Below, piece by piece: positions 19,892-28,740 of a stretch of 64,000 bases of DNA. Within the stretch, counting starts at the first letter, position 1, and every line of letters begins with the position of its first letter. The translations under genes were made by a program, and so were the position numbers. The DNA comes from Afipia sp. 1NLS2. Its GTDB lineage: Bacteria; Pseudomonadota; Alphaproteobacteria; Rhizobiales; Xanthobacteraceae. Below the pieces are notes generated by a model. It searched no databases, was not told where the DNA came from, and was given only the letters and a program-made list of their open reading frames with translations. The stretch is taken from NCBI RefSeq assembly GCF_000178995.1, contig NZ_ADVZ01000001.1, forward strand, positions 186,001-250,000, in the 5' to 3' direction.

Positions 19892-20083
19892 TCACATGCC
19901 GTAGCGTATGAACCAGATCAACAGCAGTCCCGCCACTGCGACCGAAAGTCCCGTTATGCGCAGCAGGTTCTCGGAATGCTCGAGGGCCGCCTCCATCGCG
20001 CGGCGCATCGCCTGAGGGAACGCCGCGAAGGTCACGCCTTCGATGACGCAGAGGACACCAAAACCAATCAACAGCTCTTTCAT
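19892..20083 (-). CDS. DUF2065 small membrane protein
   Basis: A 63-residue protein with two hydrophobic helices, MKELLIGFGVLCVIEGVTFA near the start and GLSVAVAGLLLIWFIRYG at the end, linked by a charged PQAMRRAMEAALEHSEN loop. This is the DUF2065 (YjeT-like) family, commonly found next to hflC. It lies 59 bp after hflC and 111 bp before degP, in the same direction. Function unknown; the position suggests a link to the HflKC-FtsH membrane protease complex. Confidence 0.85.
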   Translation of the reverse strand: MKELLIGFGVLCVIEGVTFAAFPQAMRRAMEAALEHSENLLRITGLSVAVAGLLLIWFIRYGM

Positions 20084-20142
20084 GACAGGATTTCACCAGA
20101 GACCCGAGCAAAGGGAAATCCCGTTGACGAGATAAATTGCGT

Positions 20143-21051
20143 TTATCTTGGCGCCGCCGGAGCCACCGCCTTCAAGGGCGTCCCATTGACCGAGTTGAAG
20201 AACCGGAAGAACTCCGAATCCGGCTTCAGCACGAAACGGGTGTCGTTGTTCTTCAGGCTGGTCTCGTAAGCGGCCATCGCCCGGTAGAACGCGAAGAACT
20301 GCGGATCCTGGGAATAGGCTTCCGCGAAAATCCGGTTGCGCTCACCGTCGCCCTCACCGCGGATCTTGTCCGCCTGCGAATTGGCATCGGCGACGATCAC
20401 GGTCGCCTCGCGGTCGGCCTTGGACTTGATCTCCTGCGCCTTCTGTCCGCCCTGGGCGCGGAATTCGGCGGCCTCGCGCTGACGCTCGGTCTGCATGCGC
20501 TGGTACACGGCCTGACTGTTCTGATCCGGCAGGTCCGCGCGACGGATGCGCACGTCGACGACTTCGATGCCGTAGGCGCCCGCCTGCTTGTCGAGCTGGT
20601 CGCGGATGCGGCCCATCAGCACCTCACGCTCGTCACGCACCACCTGAATGAACGTGACCTCGCCGAGCACACGGCGCAGGGCCGCGTTCAGCAACGCGGT
20701 CAACTGGAGGTTCGCCGCCGAAATGCTGCCGACGCTCTGATAGAAGCGCAGCGCATCCTTGATGCGGTAGCGTGCGAAAGCATCCACCACCAGACGCTTC
20801 TGGTCGGAGGCGATGATTTCCTGCGACGGATTCTCCAGGTCGAGAATCCGGTTGTCGATGCTGATGACCGTGTCGATGAACGGCGCTTTGAAGTGCAGGC
20901 CCGGATCGGTGATCGGGGCGCCCACCGGGGCGCCGAGCCGAACCACCAGCGCCTGTTCGGTCTGCCGGACGGTGAAAATCGAGCTGTAGCCGACGATAAT
21001 CAGCAACAACAGAACGACGAGGGCGACGACGCCTGACAGCCCGCTTTTCAT
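20143..21051 (-). CDS. hflC: HflC, SPFH-domain modulator of FtsH
   Basis: A 302-residue type II membrane protein with one N-terminal anchor (VVALVVLLLLIIVGYSSIF) and a periplasmic SPFH/band-7 domain (VRQTEQALVVRLGAPVG to the Ala/Glu-rich helix QRQREAAEFRAQGGQKAQEI). With HflK it forms a large cage around the FtsH protease and modulates its activity. Its ATG overlaps the hflK stop (ATGA), so the two are made in a coupled way. Usual length for the family. Confidence 0.95.
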   Translation of the reverse strand: MKSGLSGVVALVVLLLLIIVGYSSIFTVRQTEQALVVRLGAPVGAPITDPGLHFKAPFIDTVISIDNRILDLENPSQEIIASDQKRLVVDAFARYRIKDALRFYQSVGSISAANLQLTALLNAALRRVLGEVTFIQVVRDEREVLMGRIRDQLDKQAGAYGIEVVDVRIRRADLPDQNSQAVYQRMQTERQREAAEFRAQGGQKAQEIKSKADREATVIVADANSQADKIRGEGDGERNRIFAEAYSQDPQFFAFYRAMAAYETSLKNNDTRFVLKPDSEFFRFFNSVNGTPLKAVAPAAPR

Positions 21052-22190
21052 CGGCTTGCTCCGCTCTGCGAGGCCGGTGCGGCGGGCGCGGCAGTTGTCT
21101 TACGGCCCAATTCGTTGAGCGGCAGATACGGCACCACGCCCTGCCCGGACGAACCCGGATCGAGAATGACCTTGTCCGCCGGTCCGAGCACATGCTCCAT
21201 GGTTTCGAGATAGATGCGTTGCCGTGTCACTTCGGGCGCCTTCTTGTATTCGTCATAAACGCTGAGGAATCGCGCGGCCTGACCCTTGGCCTCGGCCACC
21301 GTCTGCTCCTTGTAGCCCTGCGCCTGCTGCAGCACCTGGGCGGCACGGCCGCGCGCATCCGGGACGACGCGATTGGCGTAGGTCTGCGCTTCGTTCTGCA
21401 GACGCTCGAGGTCGGCGCGCGCCGCCTGCACGTCGCGGAACGAGTCGATCACCTGCTGCGGCGGATCGACCTTCTGCATCTGGACCTGCTGGACCATAAT
21501 GCCGGCGCCGTAGCTGTCGAGCGTCTTCTGCATCAATTGATGGACCGCGCTTTCAATGGTGTTGCGCGCGCCGGTGAGGATCGGCTGGATATCGGAGCGG
21601 CCGATGACTTCGCGCATCGCGCTCTCGGCCACCGCCTTCACCGTGCCTTCCGGGTTCTGGATATTGAACAGGAATTTGCCGACGCCGTCCGGCGCGATGC
21701 GCCACAGCACCGTGAAGTCGACGTCGACGATGTTCTCGTCGCCGGTCAGCATCAGGCTTTCTTCCGGTACGTCGCGCACGACGCGACCTCGGCGTCCACT
21801 GTCGTCGCTGACCGTCATGCCGATATTGAGCGTGGAAACGCGCAGCGCCTTCGGCAGCAGCACGGTCTCAATCGGGTACGGCAGATGATAGTTCAGGCCG
21901 GGCTGCACCGTGCGCACATGCTTGCCGAAGCGCAGCACCGCACCGAGTTCGTCCGGCTGCACGCGGAAGAAACCGGACAACAGCCAGATCGCAATGCCTG
22001 CAATGACAATGAGTGCGATGCCCATGCCGCTCATATGGCCGCCCGGCAGCAATTGCTGAATCCGGTCCTGACCACGGCGCAGGAGATCTTCAAGATCGGA
22101 CGGCTTGGGCCCTTGTGATTGCGGACCCGAGCCCCAGGGCCCCTTCGGACCGGGACCCCATGGACTTCCGCCTTGATTCTTCCAGGCCAT
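21048..22190 (-). CDS. hflK: HflK, SPFH-domain modulator of FtsH
   Basis: A 380-residue partner of HflC. The N-terminus is a Gly/Pro-rich cytoplasmic tail (MAWKNQGGSPWGPGPKGPWG), followed by the anchor GIALIVIAGIAIWLLSGFF and a periplasmic SPFH domain (VQPDELGAVLRFGKHVRTVQ onward). The start at 22190 is set by AAGGAG 7 nt upstream. The 130 bp upstream hold two perfect inverted repeats (22241-22268 and 22301-22322), which could be hairpins in its leader or the end of the folA transcript. Confidence 0.95.
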   Translation of the reverse strand: MAWKNQGGSPWGPGPKGPWGSGPQSQGPKPSDLEDLLRRGQDRIQQLLPGGHMSGMGIALIVIAGIAIWLLSGFFRVQPDELGAVLRFGKHVRTVQPGLNYHLPYPIETVLLPKALRVSTLNIGMTVSDDSGRRGRVVRDVPEESLMLTGDENIVDVDFTVLWRIAPDGVGKFLFNIQNPEGTVKAVAESAMREVIGRSDIQPILTGARNTIESAVHQLMQKTLDSYGAGIMVQQVQMQKVDPPQQVIDSFRDVQAARADLERLQNEAQTYANRVVPDARGRAAQVLQQAQGYKEQTVAEAKGQAARFLSVYDEYKKAPEVTRQRIYLETMEHVLGPADKVILDPGSSGQGVVPYLPLNELGRKTTAAPAAPASQSGASR

Positions 22191-22240
22191 CAGCAAGCTC
22201 CTTCGCGCCGTCTCGCGGCTGCGACCGGTTTATAAGAGAC

Positions 22241-22268
22241 GCAGGGCCGCGGTACAACGCGGCCCTGC
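22241..22268. promoter_or_regulatory. Perfect 11-bp inverted repeat upstream of hflK
   Basis: GCAGGGCCGCG (22241-22251), 6-nt loop, CGCGGCCCTGC (22258-22268). There is no T-tract on either side, so it is not a standard terminator. It lies 50 bp before the hflK start, in the putative leader. Confidence 0.5.
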
Positions 22269-22300
22269 GCAGTTTCTAGCAGCTAATCCGCGTGCGGAAA

Positions 22301-22322
22301 TTGTCAATGCAAACATTGACAA
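22301..22322 (-). promoter_or_regulatory. Perfect 9-bp inverted repeat after folA
   Basis: TTGTCAATG, 4-nt loop, CATTGACAA, starting 6 bp after the folA stop and followed on the minus strand by TTTCC. It could be a weak terminator for thyA-folA or a protein-binding palindrome; sequence alone does not decide. Confidence 0.4.
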
Positions 22323-22328
22323 GCGGGG

Positions 22329-22859
22329 TTAATGAGCAGCCGCGCGAGCATATGTCGCATAGGAAAAATCGGCACTGTCCTCAGGCCCGCGCGCAGGGCG
22401 GGTGCGCGCCACATCCTGCCATTCCGCCATCTCGAACCGGAGGAACGTGTCTCCGTCCGGCTCGGCGTGGACATGCGTGATCTCGAGACGGGTGGCGCGC
22501 GGCATCCATTGCTGGAAAATCTCCGCGCCGCCGATCACCATGATTTCCGAGGCACCGCGCCGCAGGATATCGCCAAGCGCAACCTCATAGGCCGCATCGA
22601 GCGACGGCACGACCACCGTGCCTGCCGCGCGAAAACCGGGATCGCGCGTGACCACGATGTTGGTGCGCTTCGGCAGCGGCTTGCCGATCGAGAGATACGT
22701 CTTGCGGCCCATGATGACCGGCTTGTTCAGCGTCAGCTGCTTGAACCGCTGCAGGTCCGAGCGCAGGTGCCAGGGCATCGCATTGTCGCGGCCGATCACG
22801 CCGTTGTCGGCAACGGCGACGATGAAAACGATGTCAGGAGCGGCTCCAAGTGCGGTCAC
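22329..22859 (-). CDS. folA: Dihydrofolate reductase
   Basis: A 176-residue enzyme that reduces dihydrofolate with NADPH, the trimethoprim target. The N-terminal [23 protein letters not shown] carries the substrate-pocket residues, and [28 protein letters not shown] and [13 protein letters not shown] bind NADPH. The start is GTG at 22859, overlapping the thyA stop in GTGA, so translation is coupled to thyA. The frame continues upstream inside thyA, but that part is not homologous. The thyA product is a source of dihydrofolate, which explains the pairing. Confidence 0.95.
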   Translation of the reverse strand: MTALGAAPDIVFIVAVADNGVIGRDNAMPWHLRSDLQRFKQLTLNKPVIMGRKTYLSIGKPLPKRTNIVVTRDPGFRAAGTVVVPSLDAAYEVALGDILRRGASEIMVIGGAEIFQQWMPRATRLEITHVHAEPDGDTFLRFEMAEWQDVARTRPARGPEDSADFSYATYARAAAH

Positions 22860-23650
22860 ACCGCGACCTCGGCCTTGATGTGCGGATGCGGATCGTAGTT
22901 CTCGAGTTTGAAGTCCTCGTAACGGAACCCGAAGATATCCTTCACCGCCGGATTGATGTGCACGGCCGGCAGCGCGCGCGGCCGCCGCGTCAGTTGCAGG
23001 CGCGCCTGCTCCAGATGGTTGGAATACAGATGCGCGTCGCCGAGCGTGTGGATGAAATCGCCCGGCGCAAGATCCGTCACCTGTGCGATCATCATCGTCA
23101 GCAGCGCATAGGACGCGATGTTGAACGGCACGCCGAGAAACACGTCGGCCGAACGCTGATAGAGCTGGCACGAGAGTTTGCCGTTCGCGACGTAGAACTG
23201 GAACAGGCAATGGCATGGCGGCAGCGCCATGTGATCGACATCGGCCGGATTCCATGCGCTGACGATCAGCCGCCGCGAATCCGGCGTGGTGCGGATCATG
23301 CGGATGAGGTTCGCGATCTGGTCGATGCTGCGGCCATCCGGCGCCTGCCATGAGCGCCACTGCTTGCCGTAGACCGGACCAAGATCCCCGTTGGCGTCCG
23401 CCCACTCGTCCCAGATGGTGACACCATTATTCTGCAGATAGCGCACGTTGGTGTCGCCGGCGAGAAACCACAGCAGTTCGTGGACAATCGCCTTGAACGG
23501 CAGCTTTTTGGTCGTCGTCATCGGAAAACCGGCGGCGAGGTTGAAGCGCATCTGATGACCGAACACCGACAGCGTACCCGTGCCGGTGCGGTCGCCCTTC
23601 TGTGCGCCGTCGCTCAAAATCCGCTCAAGCAGGTCGTGATACTGATGCAT
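22856..23650 (-). CDS. thyA: Thymidylate synthase
   Basis: A 264-residue ThyA-type enzyme that methylates dUMP using methylene-tetrahydrofolate. The catalytic cysteine is in [13 protein letters not shown], and the [19 protein letters not shown] and [11 protein letters not shown] stretches bind dUMP and folate. The full E. coli-like length and termini ([15 protein letters not shown] to [10 protein letters not shown]) support an intact gene. First of a thyA-folA pair with a 4-bp overlap. Confidence 0.97.
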   Translation of the reverse strand: MHQYHDLLERILSDGAQKGDRTGTGTLSVFGHQMRFNLAAGFPMTTTKKLPFKAIVHELLWFLAGDTNVRYLQNNGVTIWDEWADANGDLGPVYGKQWRSWQAPDGRSIDQIANLIRMIRTTPDSRRLIVSAWNPADVDHMALPPCHCLFQFYVANGKLSCQLYQRSADVFLGVPFNIASYALLTMMIAQVTDLAPGDFIHTLGDAHLYSNHLEQARLQLTRRPRALPAVHINPAVKDIFGFRYEDFKLENYDPHPHIKAEVAV

Positions 23651-23771
23651 GGCCGTAATCTATGTCGCTTAAGCGGAACGGACCACATCCGGGGCCGAAT
23701 CAACAACCGCTTTCCCGCGTTGTCCCATCAAAAGTAGGCACCGCCTCCCGCGCCCGAAAGCACTTGCGGGA

Positions 23772-24305
23772 TCAGACAAACCCGGCAAATCCCAGAATTC
23801 CCGCCACCGCGAGCGGCCAGAGCGGATTGATCCGGGTTCCCACCGCGACCAGCGCCGTGGCGAAAGTCACAAGCGTGGCAGCCAGCGACGTATCGACCGT
23901 GACCGCCAGCACATAGCCGCCCGCCGCCATCAAGCCGATCGAGACCGGCACGAAAGACGCCTGAATGATAGAGGGCCAGAACGAATGGCTCGAGCGGTGG
24001 AAGAAATTCGCCACGAAATAGGCCAGCACGCCCGCCGGGCCGCACATCGCGAACGTCGTCACGGCCGCCCCGGCAAGCCCCGCGACCTGATAGCCGATCA
24101 GCGTGACGATCAGCACATTCGGTCCGGGCGAAAACTGGGCGATGGCGAACATGTCGGCGAACTGCGCATCCGTCAGCCAATGGTTCACATCGACGGCGAC
24201 ACGATGCATTTCGGGAATCGTCGCGTTCGCGCCGCCGACCGCGAGCAGCGACATCAGGCCGAACGTCCACAACAGATTGAGATATGTGCCGAGCCCCGGA
24301 TTCAT
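23772..24305 (-). CDS. Chromate transporter, second half (short-chain ChrA)
   Basis: A 177-residue membrane protein of the CHR family with one CHR domain. It has LLWTFGLMSLLAVGGANATIPEM, DAQFADMFAIAQFSPGPNVLIV and four or five further hydrophobic segments. Its ATG (24305) overlaps the stop of the first half in ATGA. The two short proteins together correspond to one long ChrA, so they probably form a heterodimer that exports chromate or another oxyanion. Other members are annotated as short-chain chromate transporter pairs. Confidence 0.85.
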   Translation of the reverse strand: MNPGLGTYLNLLWTFGLMSLLAVGGANATIPEMHRVAVDVNHWLTDAQFADMFAIAQFSPGPNVLIVTLIGYQVAGLAGAAVTTFAMCGPAGVLAYFVANFFHRSSHSFWPSIIQASFVPVSIGLMAAGGYVLAVTVDTSLAATLVTFATALVAVGTRINPLWPLAVAGILGFAGFV

Positions 24306-24940
24306 GCGGTCGCACGCCTGCGCCAGAAATATGTCACGATAATACTGAGCGGCAACGCGATCAGCAGGACGACGGCAAGCGGCAGCCGCCCAAGCCCGAC
24401 CGCAGCGAACACGGCGATCATCAATCCGATTTCGACCGGATTCTTCCGCGTCAGGAGCGGTCCCATCATGCGGATGATGACGGCCAGAAACAGGCCGACA
24501 GCCGCACAGGCGATTCCTGTCAGCGTCCGCTGCAATCCCGGCAGGTCGCCGAAATGAGAATAAAGGATACCGAGCGTCGTGACGATAAGCGTCGGCGGCA
24601 GCAGCAGGCCGAGAAACGCCGCGATGCTTCCGGCTGCGCCGCGAAACCGGCCGCCGAAGACAATCGACAGATTGACGATGTTCGCCCCCGGCAGCAGGTG
24701 GCACAGCGCGAAGGCTTCGTTGAACTCGTCCGGCGTCATCCAGCGGTGCTGCTCGACGATGGCGCGGCGGGCCCACACCAGCACGCCGCCAAAACCGGCC
24801 AGCGACATTTTCGAGAAGGCGAAAAACAGTTCAAGCAATCCCGGCGGCTCGGAGGCGAGATCGCGGGCAGCCGTATCGGAAGGCGGCGTAGGCTGGTCCA
24901 TGGGTTCGTTCAGATCGTGAAGAAGATGGCGTCGGGACAT
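24302..24940 (-). CDS. Chromate transporter, first half (short-chain ChrA)
   Basis: A 212-residue CHR-domain membrane protein. The hallmark segments are ELFFAFSKMSLAGFGGVLVWARR, MTPDEFNEAFALCHLLPGANIVNLSI and a hydrophobic C-terminal half. An acidic N-terminal tail of about 35 residues precedes the domain. It overlaps its partner gene by 4 bp. Read as a single-domain (short-chain) protein it is complete, with no sign of a frameshift. The ATG at 24940 has no strong ribosome-binding site; MDQPTPPSD (ATG 24901) is an alternative. Confidence 0.85.
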   Translation of the reverse strand: MSRRHLLHDLNEPMDQPTPPSDTAARDLASEPPGLLELFFAFSKMSLAGFGGVLVWARRAIVEQHRWMTPDEFNEAFALCHLLPGANIVNLSIVFGGRFRGAAGSIAAFLGLLLPPTLIVTTLGILYSHFGDLPGLQRTLTGIACAAVGLFLAVIIRMMGPLLTRKNPVEIGLMIAVFAAVGLGRLPLAVVLLIALPLSIIVTYFWRRRATA

Positions 24941-25109
24941 CGTTTAGATGTGTCGTATCGCCCGGCCAAATCTTTTCCGGCGACGTGACGCTCTCTCCAT
25001 TCAACTTTTCGCGGGCGCACGATCTTACCCGGACCGGGATAAGGCCCGCGCCTCCTGAAAGCCTCTTTTAAGAATGCCTGTCGCAGGGGCTATTTTCGGC
25101 AACCATTGC

Positions 25110-25440
25110 CGCCTATATTAAGCGTGCCGGTTCGCCGGCTATGGAAATAAATGGCCGTCGCAATAAACCATTCGGACCCGGGGGCAGCACCCGGCGCCTC
25201 CACCAAAGTTCCGCAAGGCGGGATTTCGGCGGGGGCGAAACAGGATCGACGAGGGCGTAAAGGGCGTGTTTTTTCCCGGTATTGTTCCGCCGTTATCGGG
25301 CTTCTCAATAGTTGCAAACGACAACTATGCTCCGGTTGCTCAGGCTGCGTAACGCAGTTTGAAATACCGACTTAAAGTCCTGATGGATTAAGCCCCGTCA
25401 GGCGGGGTTCGGAGGCACCTGGCAACAGAAGCCTCCACTT
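25110..25440 (+). ncRNA. ssrA: tmRNA, permuted two-piece form
   Basis: The gene is circularly permuted, as in alphaproteobacteria. The acceptor piece comes first and ends in CGCCTCC-A-CCA at 25195-25205. The coding piece begins at 25231 with GGGGGCGAAACAGGATCGAC. The 5' GGGGGCG pairs over 7 bp with the CGCCTCC of the acceptor piece, rebuilding the acceptor stem. The resume frame at 25314-25352 encodes ANDNYAPVAQAA and stops with TAA. Downstream stems (GCCCCGTCAGGCGGGG and GGAGGC / GCCTCC) fit pseudoknots. The intervening loop 25206-25230 would be removed in processing. The outer ends are estimates. tmRNA rescues stalled ribosomes and tags the nascent protein for ClpXP. Confidence 0.93.
25314..25352 (+). 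other. tmRNA-encoded degradation tag
   Basis: The codons GCA AAC GAC AAC TAT GCT then CCG GTT GCT CAG GCT GCG TAA give ANDNYAPVAQAA. The ANDNYA start and the C-terminal AA are the SspB- and ClpX-recognised parts of the tag. The SspB gene lies 360 bp downstream. Confidence 0.95.
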
Positions 25441-25712
25441 CATCTCTCCGATTTGATTCATTTGTATGCGTGCTGCGATCCGCGGGCTGGGGTGTCAATT
25501 TAGGCATCTTCCTGTCCTTGCGATGCAACAAGGCTGCTGACGCAGGCCGCCGGAGCAGTTAATCTGGCATGAAAGGGTTTGTTCACGAAAAGAGTGGCCA
25601 ACGCCGCCTTCCATCGCGGACAGACTTGCTAACCACCATCCGCATGGAACAAAAGTGCGAGTCGGCTCCTCTCCTACCGGCACGCGACCCTTCGTTTTGA
25701 CAGGACCGACCG

Positions 25713-26237
25713 ATGGCCACCGATCTGATCCGCTATGATGTTCTGACCCGCGATGCGCTGCGCGGAGTCCTGCGGCGCGTGCTGAGCGACGCCGCCGAAA
25801 GCGGATTGCCGGGAGACCATCACTTCTACATCACCTTTCTATCCACCGCCGAAGGCGTGAAGCTGTCGCCGCGGCTGTTGTCGCAGTATCCGCAGGAGAT
25901 GACGGTGATCCTCCAGCACCAGTTCTGGGATCTGGTCGTGACCGAGGATCATTTCGAGGTTGGCCTGTCGTTCGGTGGCATTCCCGAGCGGCTGGTCGTG
26001 CCGTTCAGCGCCATCACCCGCTTCTTCGATCCCTCCGTGCAGTTCGGGTTGCAGTTCGAGACGGCGGAAGCCGCAATCGGCGACGCCGAACCTGCGGCGG
26101 CCGAGGTCGAAAAGGCCGATCCTCCCGCTTCGCCAGACTCGCCCGACAATCCGGATGACGACGGCGGCGGCGGCGGCGGCGACCACCCGCGCGAAGGCGC
26201 GCAGGTGGTGCGGCTGGATCGCTTCCGCAAGAAATAA
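25713..26237 (+). CDS. sspB: SspB-family ClpXP adaptor
   Basis: A 174-residue alphaproteobacterial SspB. The N-terminal domain (IRYDVLTRDALRGVLRRVLS to FDPSVQFGLQFE, about residues 5-115) binds the tmRNA tag; an acidic, Gly-rich linker (DNPDDDGGGGGGDHP) leads to the C-terminal tail VVRLDRFRKK, the short basic-hydrophobic motif that docks on ClpX. Its place 270 bp after ssrA on the same strand puts tag and tag-receptor together. AGGACC lies 7 nt before the ATG. Confidence 0.93.
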   Translation: MATDLIRYDVLTRDALRGVLRRVLSDAAESGLPGDHHFYITFLSTAEGVKLSPRLLSQYPQEMTVILQHQFWDLVVTEDHFEVGLSFGGIPERLVVPFSAITRFFDPSVQFGLQFETAEAAIGDAEPAAAEVEKADPPASPDSPDNPDDDGGGGGGDHPREGAQVVRLDRFRKK

Positions 26238-26366
26238 AACGCCTCTAATCGAGAGTCTCGTCTGCCCGTGCGGCATGGCTTCGCCCTGCCGCTTTCGGCA
26301 TACTCGCGCCCGAAAGACGGGTCTGAGATGACAGCATGCGCCCGTCGCGACTGGCACGAGGCGAAC

Positions 26367-27770
26367 ATGGCACACAGCAAAACCACCCGCACCGAAACAG
26401 ACACCTTCGGGCCGATCGAGGTTGCCGCCGACCGATACTGGGGCGCGCAGACCGAGCGCTCACGCAACAATTTCAAGATCGGCGCCGAGCACATGCCGCT
26501 GCCGCTGATCCGCGCGCTCGCCATCGTCAAGCTCGCCGCCGCGCAGACCAACCTCGAACTCAAGCTCATCGACAAGAAGCTCGCCGGCGCCATCATCGCC
26601 GCCGCGCAGGAGATCATCGACGGCAAGCTCAACGAGCATTTCCCGCTGGTGGTGTGGCAGACCGGCTCAGGCACGCAAACCAACATGAACCTGAACGAGG
26701 TCATCTCGAACCGTGCCAACGAAATGCTCGGCGGTGAGCGCGGCACCAAGAAGCCGGTTCATCCGAACGATCACGTCAACATGAGTCAGTCGTCCAACGA
26801 CTCCTTCCCGACCGCGATGCATATCGCCGCGGCCCAGGAGATCGCCCACGATCTGATCCCGGCGCTGGAGGAATTGCTCGGCGGGCTGCGCGCCAAGCAG
26901 AAGGAATTCGCCTCCATCGTGAAGATCGGCCGCACCCACACCCAGGACGCGACGCCGCTCACGCTCGGTCAGGAATTCTCAGGCTATGCCGCTCAGGTGG
27001 AAAGTGGCATCGCGCGCATCAAGGAGAGTGCGAAGAGTCTCTCTCCACTGGCGCAGGGTGGTACCGCCGTCGGCACCGGGCTGAATGCGAAGCCGGAATT
27101 CGCAGCCTCGTTCGCCAGGCATGTCGCATCGATCACCGGGCTTCCATTCGTCACCGCGCCCAACAAGTTCGAGGCGCTCGCCTCCAACGACGCCTATGTC
27201 TACGTCCACGGCGCCATCAACGCGACCGCGACCGGCCTGTTCAAGATCGCCAACGACATCCGCCTGCTCGGATCAGGCCCACGTTCGGGCCTCGGCGAGT
27301 TGATTCTGCCGGAGAACGAGCCCGGCTCCTCGATCATGCCCGGCAAGGTCAATCCGACGCAGTGCGAGGCCATGACGATGGTGTGCTGCCAGATCTTCGG
27401 CAATCACACCACGCTCACCACCGCAGGCAGCCAGGGGCATTTCGAACTCAACGTCTACAAGCCCGTGATGGCCTACGGCATGCTGACATCCATCCGCCTG
27501 ATGGCGGATGCGTCACGCTCATTTAATAAAAATTGTGTGATCGGAATTCGCGCCGACGAGAAACGGATCGGCGATCTGATGCAGCGCTCGCTGATGCTCG
27601 TCACCGCTCTTGCCCCGAAGATCGGATATGACAATGCCGCGAAAATCGCCAAGACAGCTCACGCAAACGGCACGACGCTGAAAGAAGAAGCGTTGAATCT
27701 TGGATTTGTCTCCGCAGAAGAATTTGATTCCATTGTGCGGCCCGAGCAGATGACAAATTCCGGGAAGTGA
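26367..27770 (+). CDS. fumC: Fumarate hydratase, class II
   Basis: A 467-residue TCA-cycle enzyme that interconverts fumarate and malate without an iron-sulfur cluster. The superfamily signature [13 protein letters not shown] is present, as are [14 protein letters not shown] and the active-site [13 protein letters not shown] and [11 protein letters not shown] regions. The start ATG 26367 ([12 protein letters not shown]) is chosen because GAGG lies upstream and homology starts there; the frame extends back to 26268 without support. The family's full length and C-terminus ([12 protein letters not shown]) are intact. Confidence 0.96.
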   Translation: MAHSKTTRTETDTFGPIEVAADRYWGAQTERSRNNFKIGAEHMPLPLIRALAIVKLAAAQTNLELKLIDKKLAGAIIAAAQEIIDGKLNEHFPLVVWQTGSGTQTNMNLNEVISNRANEMLGGERGTKKPVHPNDHVNMSQSSNDSFPTAMHIAAAQEIAHDLIPALEELLGGLRAKQKEFASIVKIGRTHTQDATPLTLGQEFSGYAAQVESGIARIKESAKSLSPLAQGGTAVGTGLNAKPEFAASFARHVASITGLPFVTAPNKFEALASNDAYVYVHGAINATATGLFKIANDIRLLGSGPRSGLGELILPENEPGSSIMPGKVNPTQCEAMTMVCCQIFGNHTTLTTAGSQGHFELNVYKPVMAYGMLTSIRLMADASRSFNKNCVIGIRADEKRIGDLMQRSLMLVTALAPKIGYDNAAKIAKTAHANGTTLKEEALNLGFVSAEEFDSIVRPEQMTNSGK

Positions 27771-27994
27771 AATACGCGCGTGGTACGTGGCATACACAAT
27801 ACCTTTTGCTGCGCGTTTCATCACTCTTTCGTCTAAAGACGTAGCGTTATGCGGCTACCGCTCCTATGATGTGTTTGCTAGGAGCGAAGACAGAGCAGCT
27901 CTTCGCCAGTGGGACTTGTGGTCTGGGCGATTTTGATATTGATGCTGTTTAATCCGCGAGTGGCAGGTTCGTTTTCTGCAATCACGAGATTCCT

Positions 27995-28183
27995 GTGGGC
28001 GATCTGATCAATTTAAAGAGGTTCAAGAAGCGGCAGGAACGCCAGCGCGCCAATGTGGAAGCAAGCAGTCAACGCGCAAAGCATGGGCTCACAAAAGCCG
28101 AAAAGAACAACCAACGTGCACTCGAACAGCGCACCGAGGCATTTCTCAACCAACACCTACGCGATGACGGAAAGTCTTCATGA
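27995..28183 (+). CDS. DUF4169 family small protein
   Basis: A 62-residue, highly charged, mostly helical protein (INLKRFKKRQERQRANVEAS then KHGLTKAEKNNQ) that fits DUF4169. It starts at GTG 27995, and its stop overlaps the start of the next gene in ATGA. The family has no known function; members are usually next to a ribbon-helix-helix gene, as here. It resembles a nucleic-acid or ribosome-binding peptide by charge only. Confidence 0.75.
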   Translation: MGDLINLKRFKKRQERQRANVEASSQRAKHGLTKAEKNNQRALEQRTEAFLNQHLRDDGKSS

Positions 28184-28470
28184 AGTCCCCTGTCGTTAAA
28201 CGCTCCATCGTTGTTGCCGGCCACAAGACCAGTGTCAGCCTGGAAGAAGCCTTCTGGAACGGCATGAAGGAAATCTCATCGGCGCGCGGCATGACATTGT
28301 CCGAGCTGGTCGGCGAGATCGATGGCCAACGCAAACAGGGCAATCTCTCTTCGGCGATCCGGCTGTTCGTGCTCGATCATTACCGTTCGATGACACAGGG
28401 ACCTTTGGAACCGAACGGCGCACATGATTCCAAGCGCGAGCCCGTGATGGATACTCAGGCCGCCGAGTAA
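28180..28470 (+). CDS. Ribbon-helix-helix protein (RHH_4), copy 1
   Basis: A 96-residue protein with an RHH_4 domain: the strand KRSIVVAGHKTSVSLEEAFW, then helices MKEISSARGMTLSELVGEID and SSAIRLFVLDHYRS. Such domains dimerise and insert the beta-ribbon into DNA, or take part in protein contacts in the so-called aryl-sulfate-sulfotransferase-like RHH group. It overlaps the DUF4169 stop by 4 bp. No toxin gene is adjacent, so I do not call it an antitoxin. A paralogue follows 270 bp downstream. Confidence 0.8.
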   Translation: MKSPVVKRSIVVAGHKTSVSLEEAFWNGMKEISSARGMTLSELVGEIDGQRKQGNLSSAIRLFVLDHYRSMTQGPLEPNGAHDSKREPVMDTQAAE

Positions 28471-28740
28471 GCGGCTGCGGGAATCTACGGACCGTCTCCG
28501 CAATATTCTGACTCATCCCTTAAGGCTTTCACCGAATATCGGCGCCCCCCGGTATCGGGTACGATGTAACTGTCTCGGCGATTCAGAGCGATCGCCGGGG
28601 TAAGACGATCGTCCCGGGCGCCATGCTGTTCGCGCGCGGGTCGAACCATCCTGACAATATCCGCCTCGCAGTCCGCGAGAAGAACCGCATGGCTTTGCCC
28701 GGCGAATGCTCGCGCACGCGTCTCAGAAGGAGTGACGGCG

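Noticed and set aside
22329-23405. A 358-codon minus-strand frame ending in folA
   Set aside because: Only the last 176 residues are DHFR. The first half is an out-of-frame reading of thyA, so no fusion is claimed.
24302-24305. Frameshift that splits one long chromate transporter
   Set aside because: The ATGA overlap with its own start codon is a regular coupled-gene junction and paired short CHR proteins are a known arrangement.
23772-24776. A 334-codon minus-strand frame ending in the second chromate transporter half
   Set aside because: The first part is an out-of-frame reading of the first half gene; the true start is ATG 24305.
25495-25683. A 62-codon minus-strand frame between ssrA and sspB
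   Set aside because: No ribosome-binding site, no recognisable features; probably chance. The rest of 25441-25712 shows nothing clear.
27771-27994. Gap between fumC and the DUF4169 gene searched for a terminator or RNA
   Set aside because: No stable hairpin with a U-tract and no small frame with a ribosome-binding site was found.
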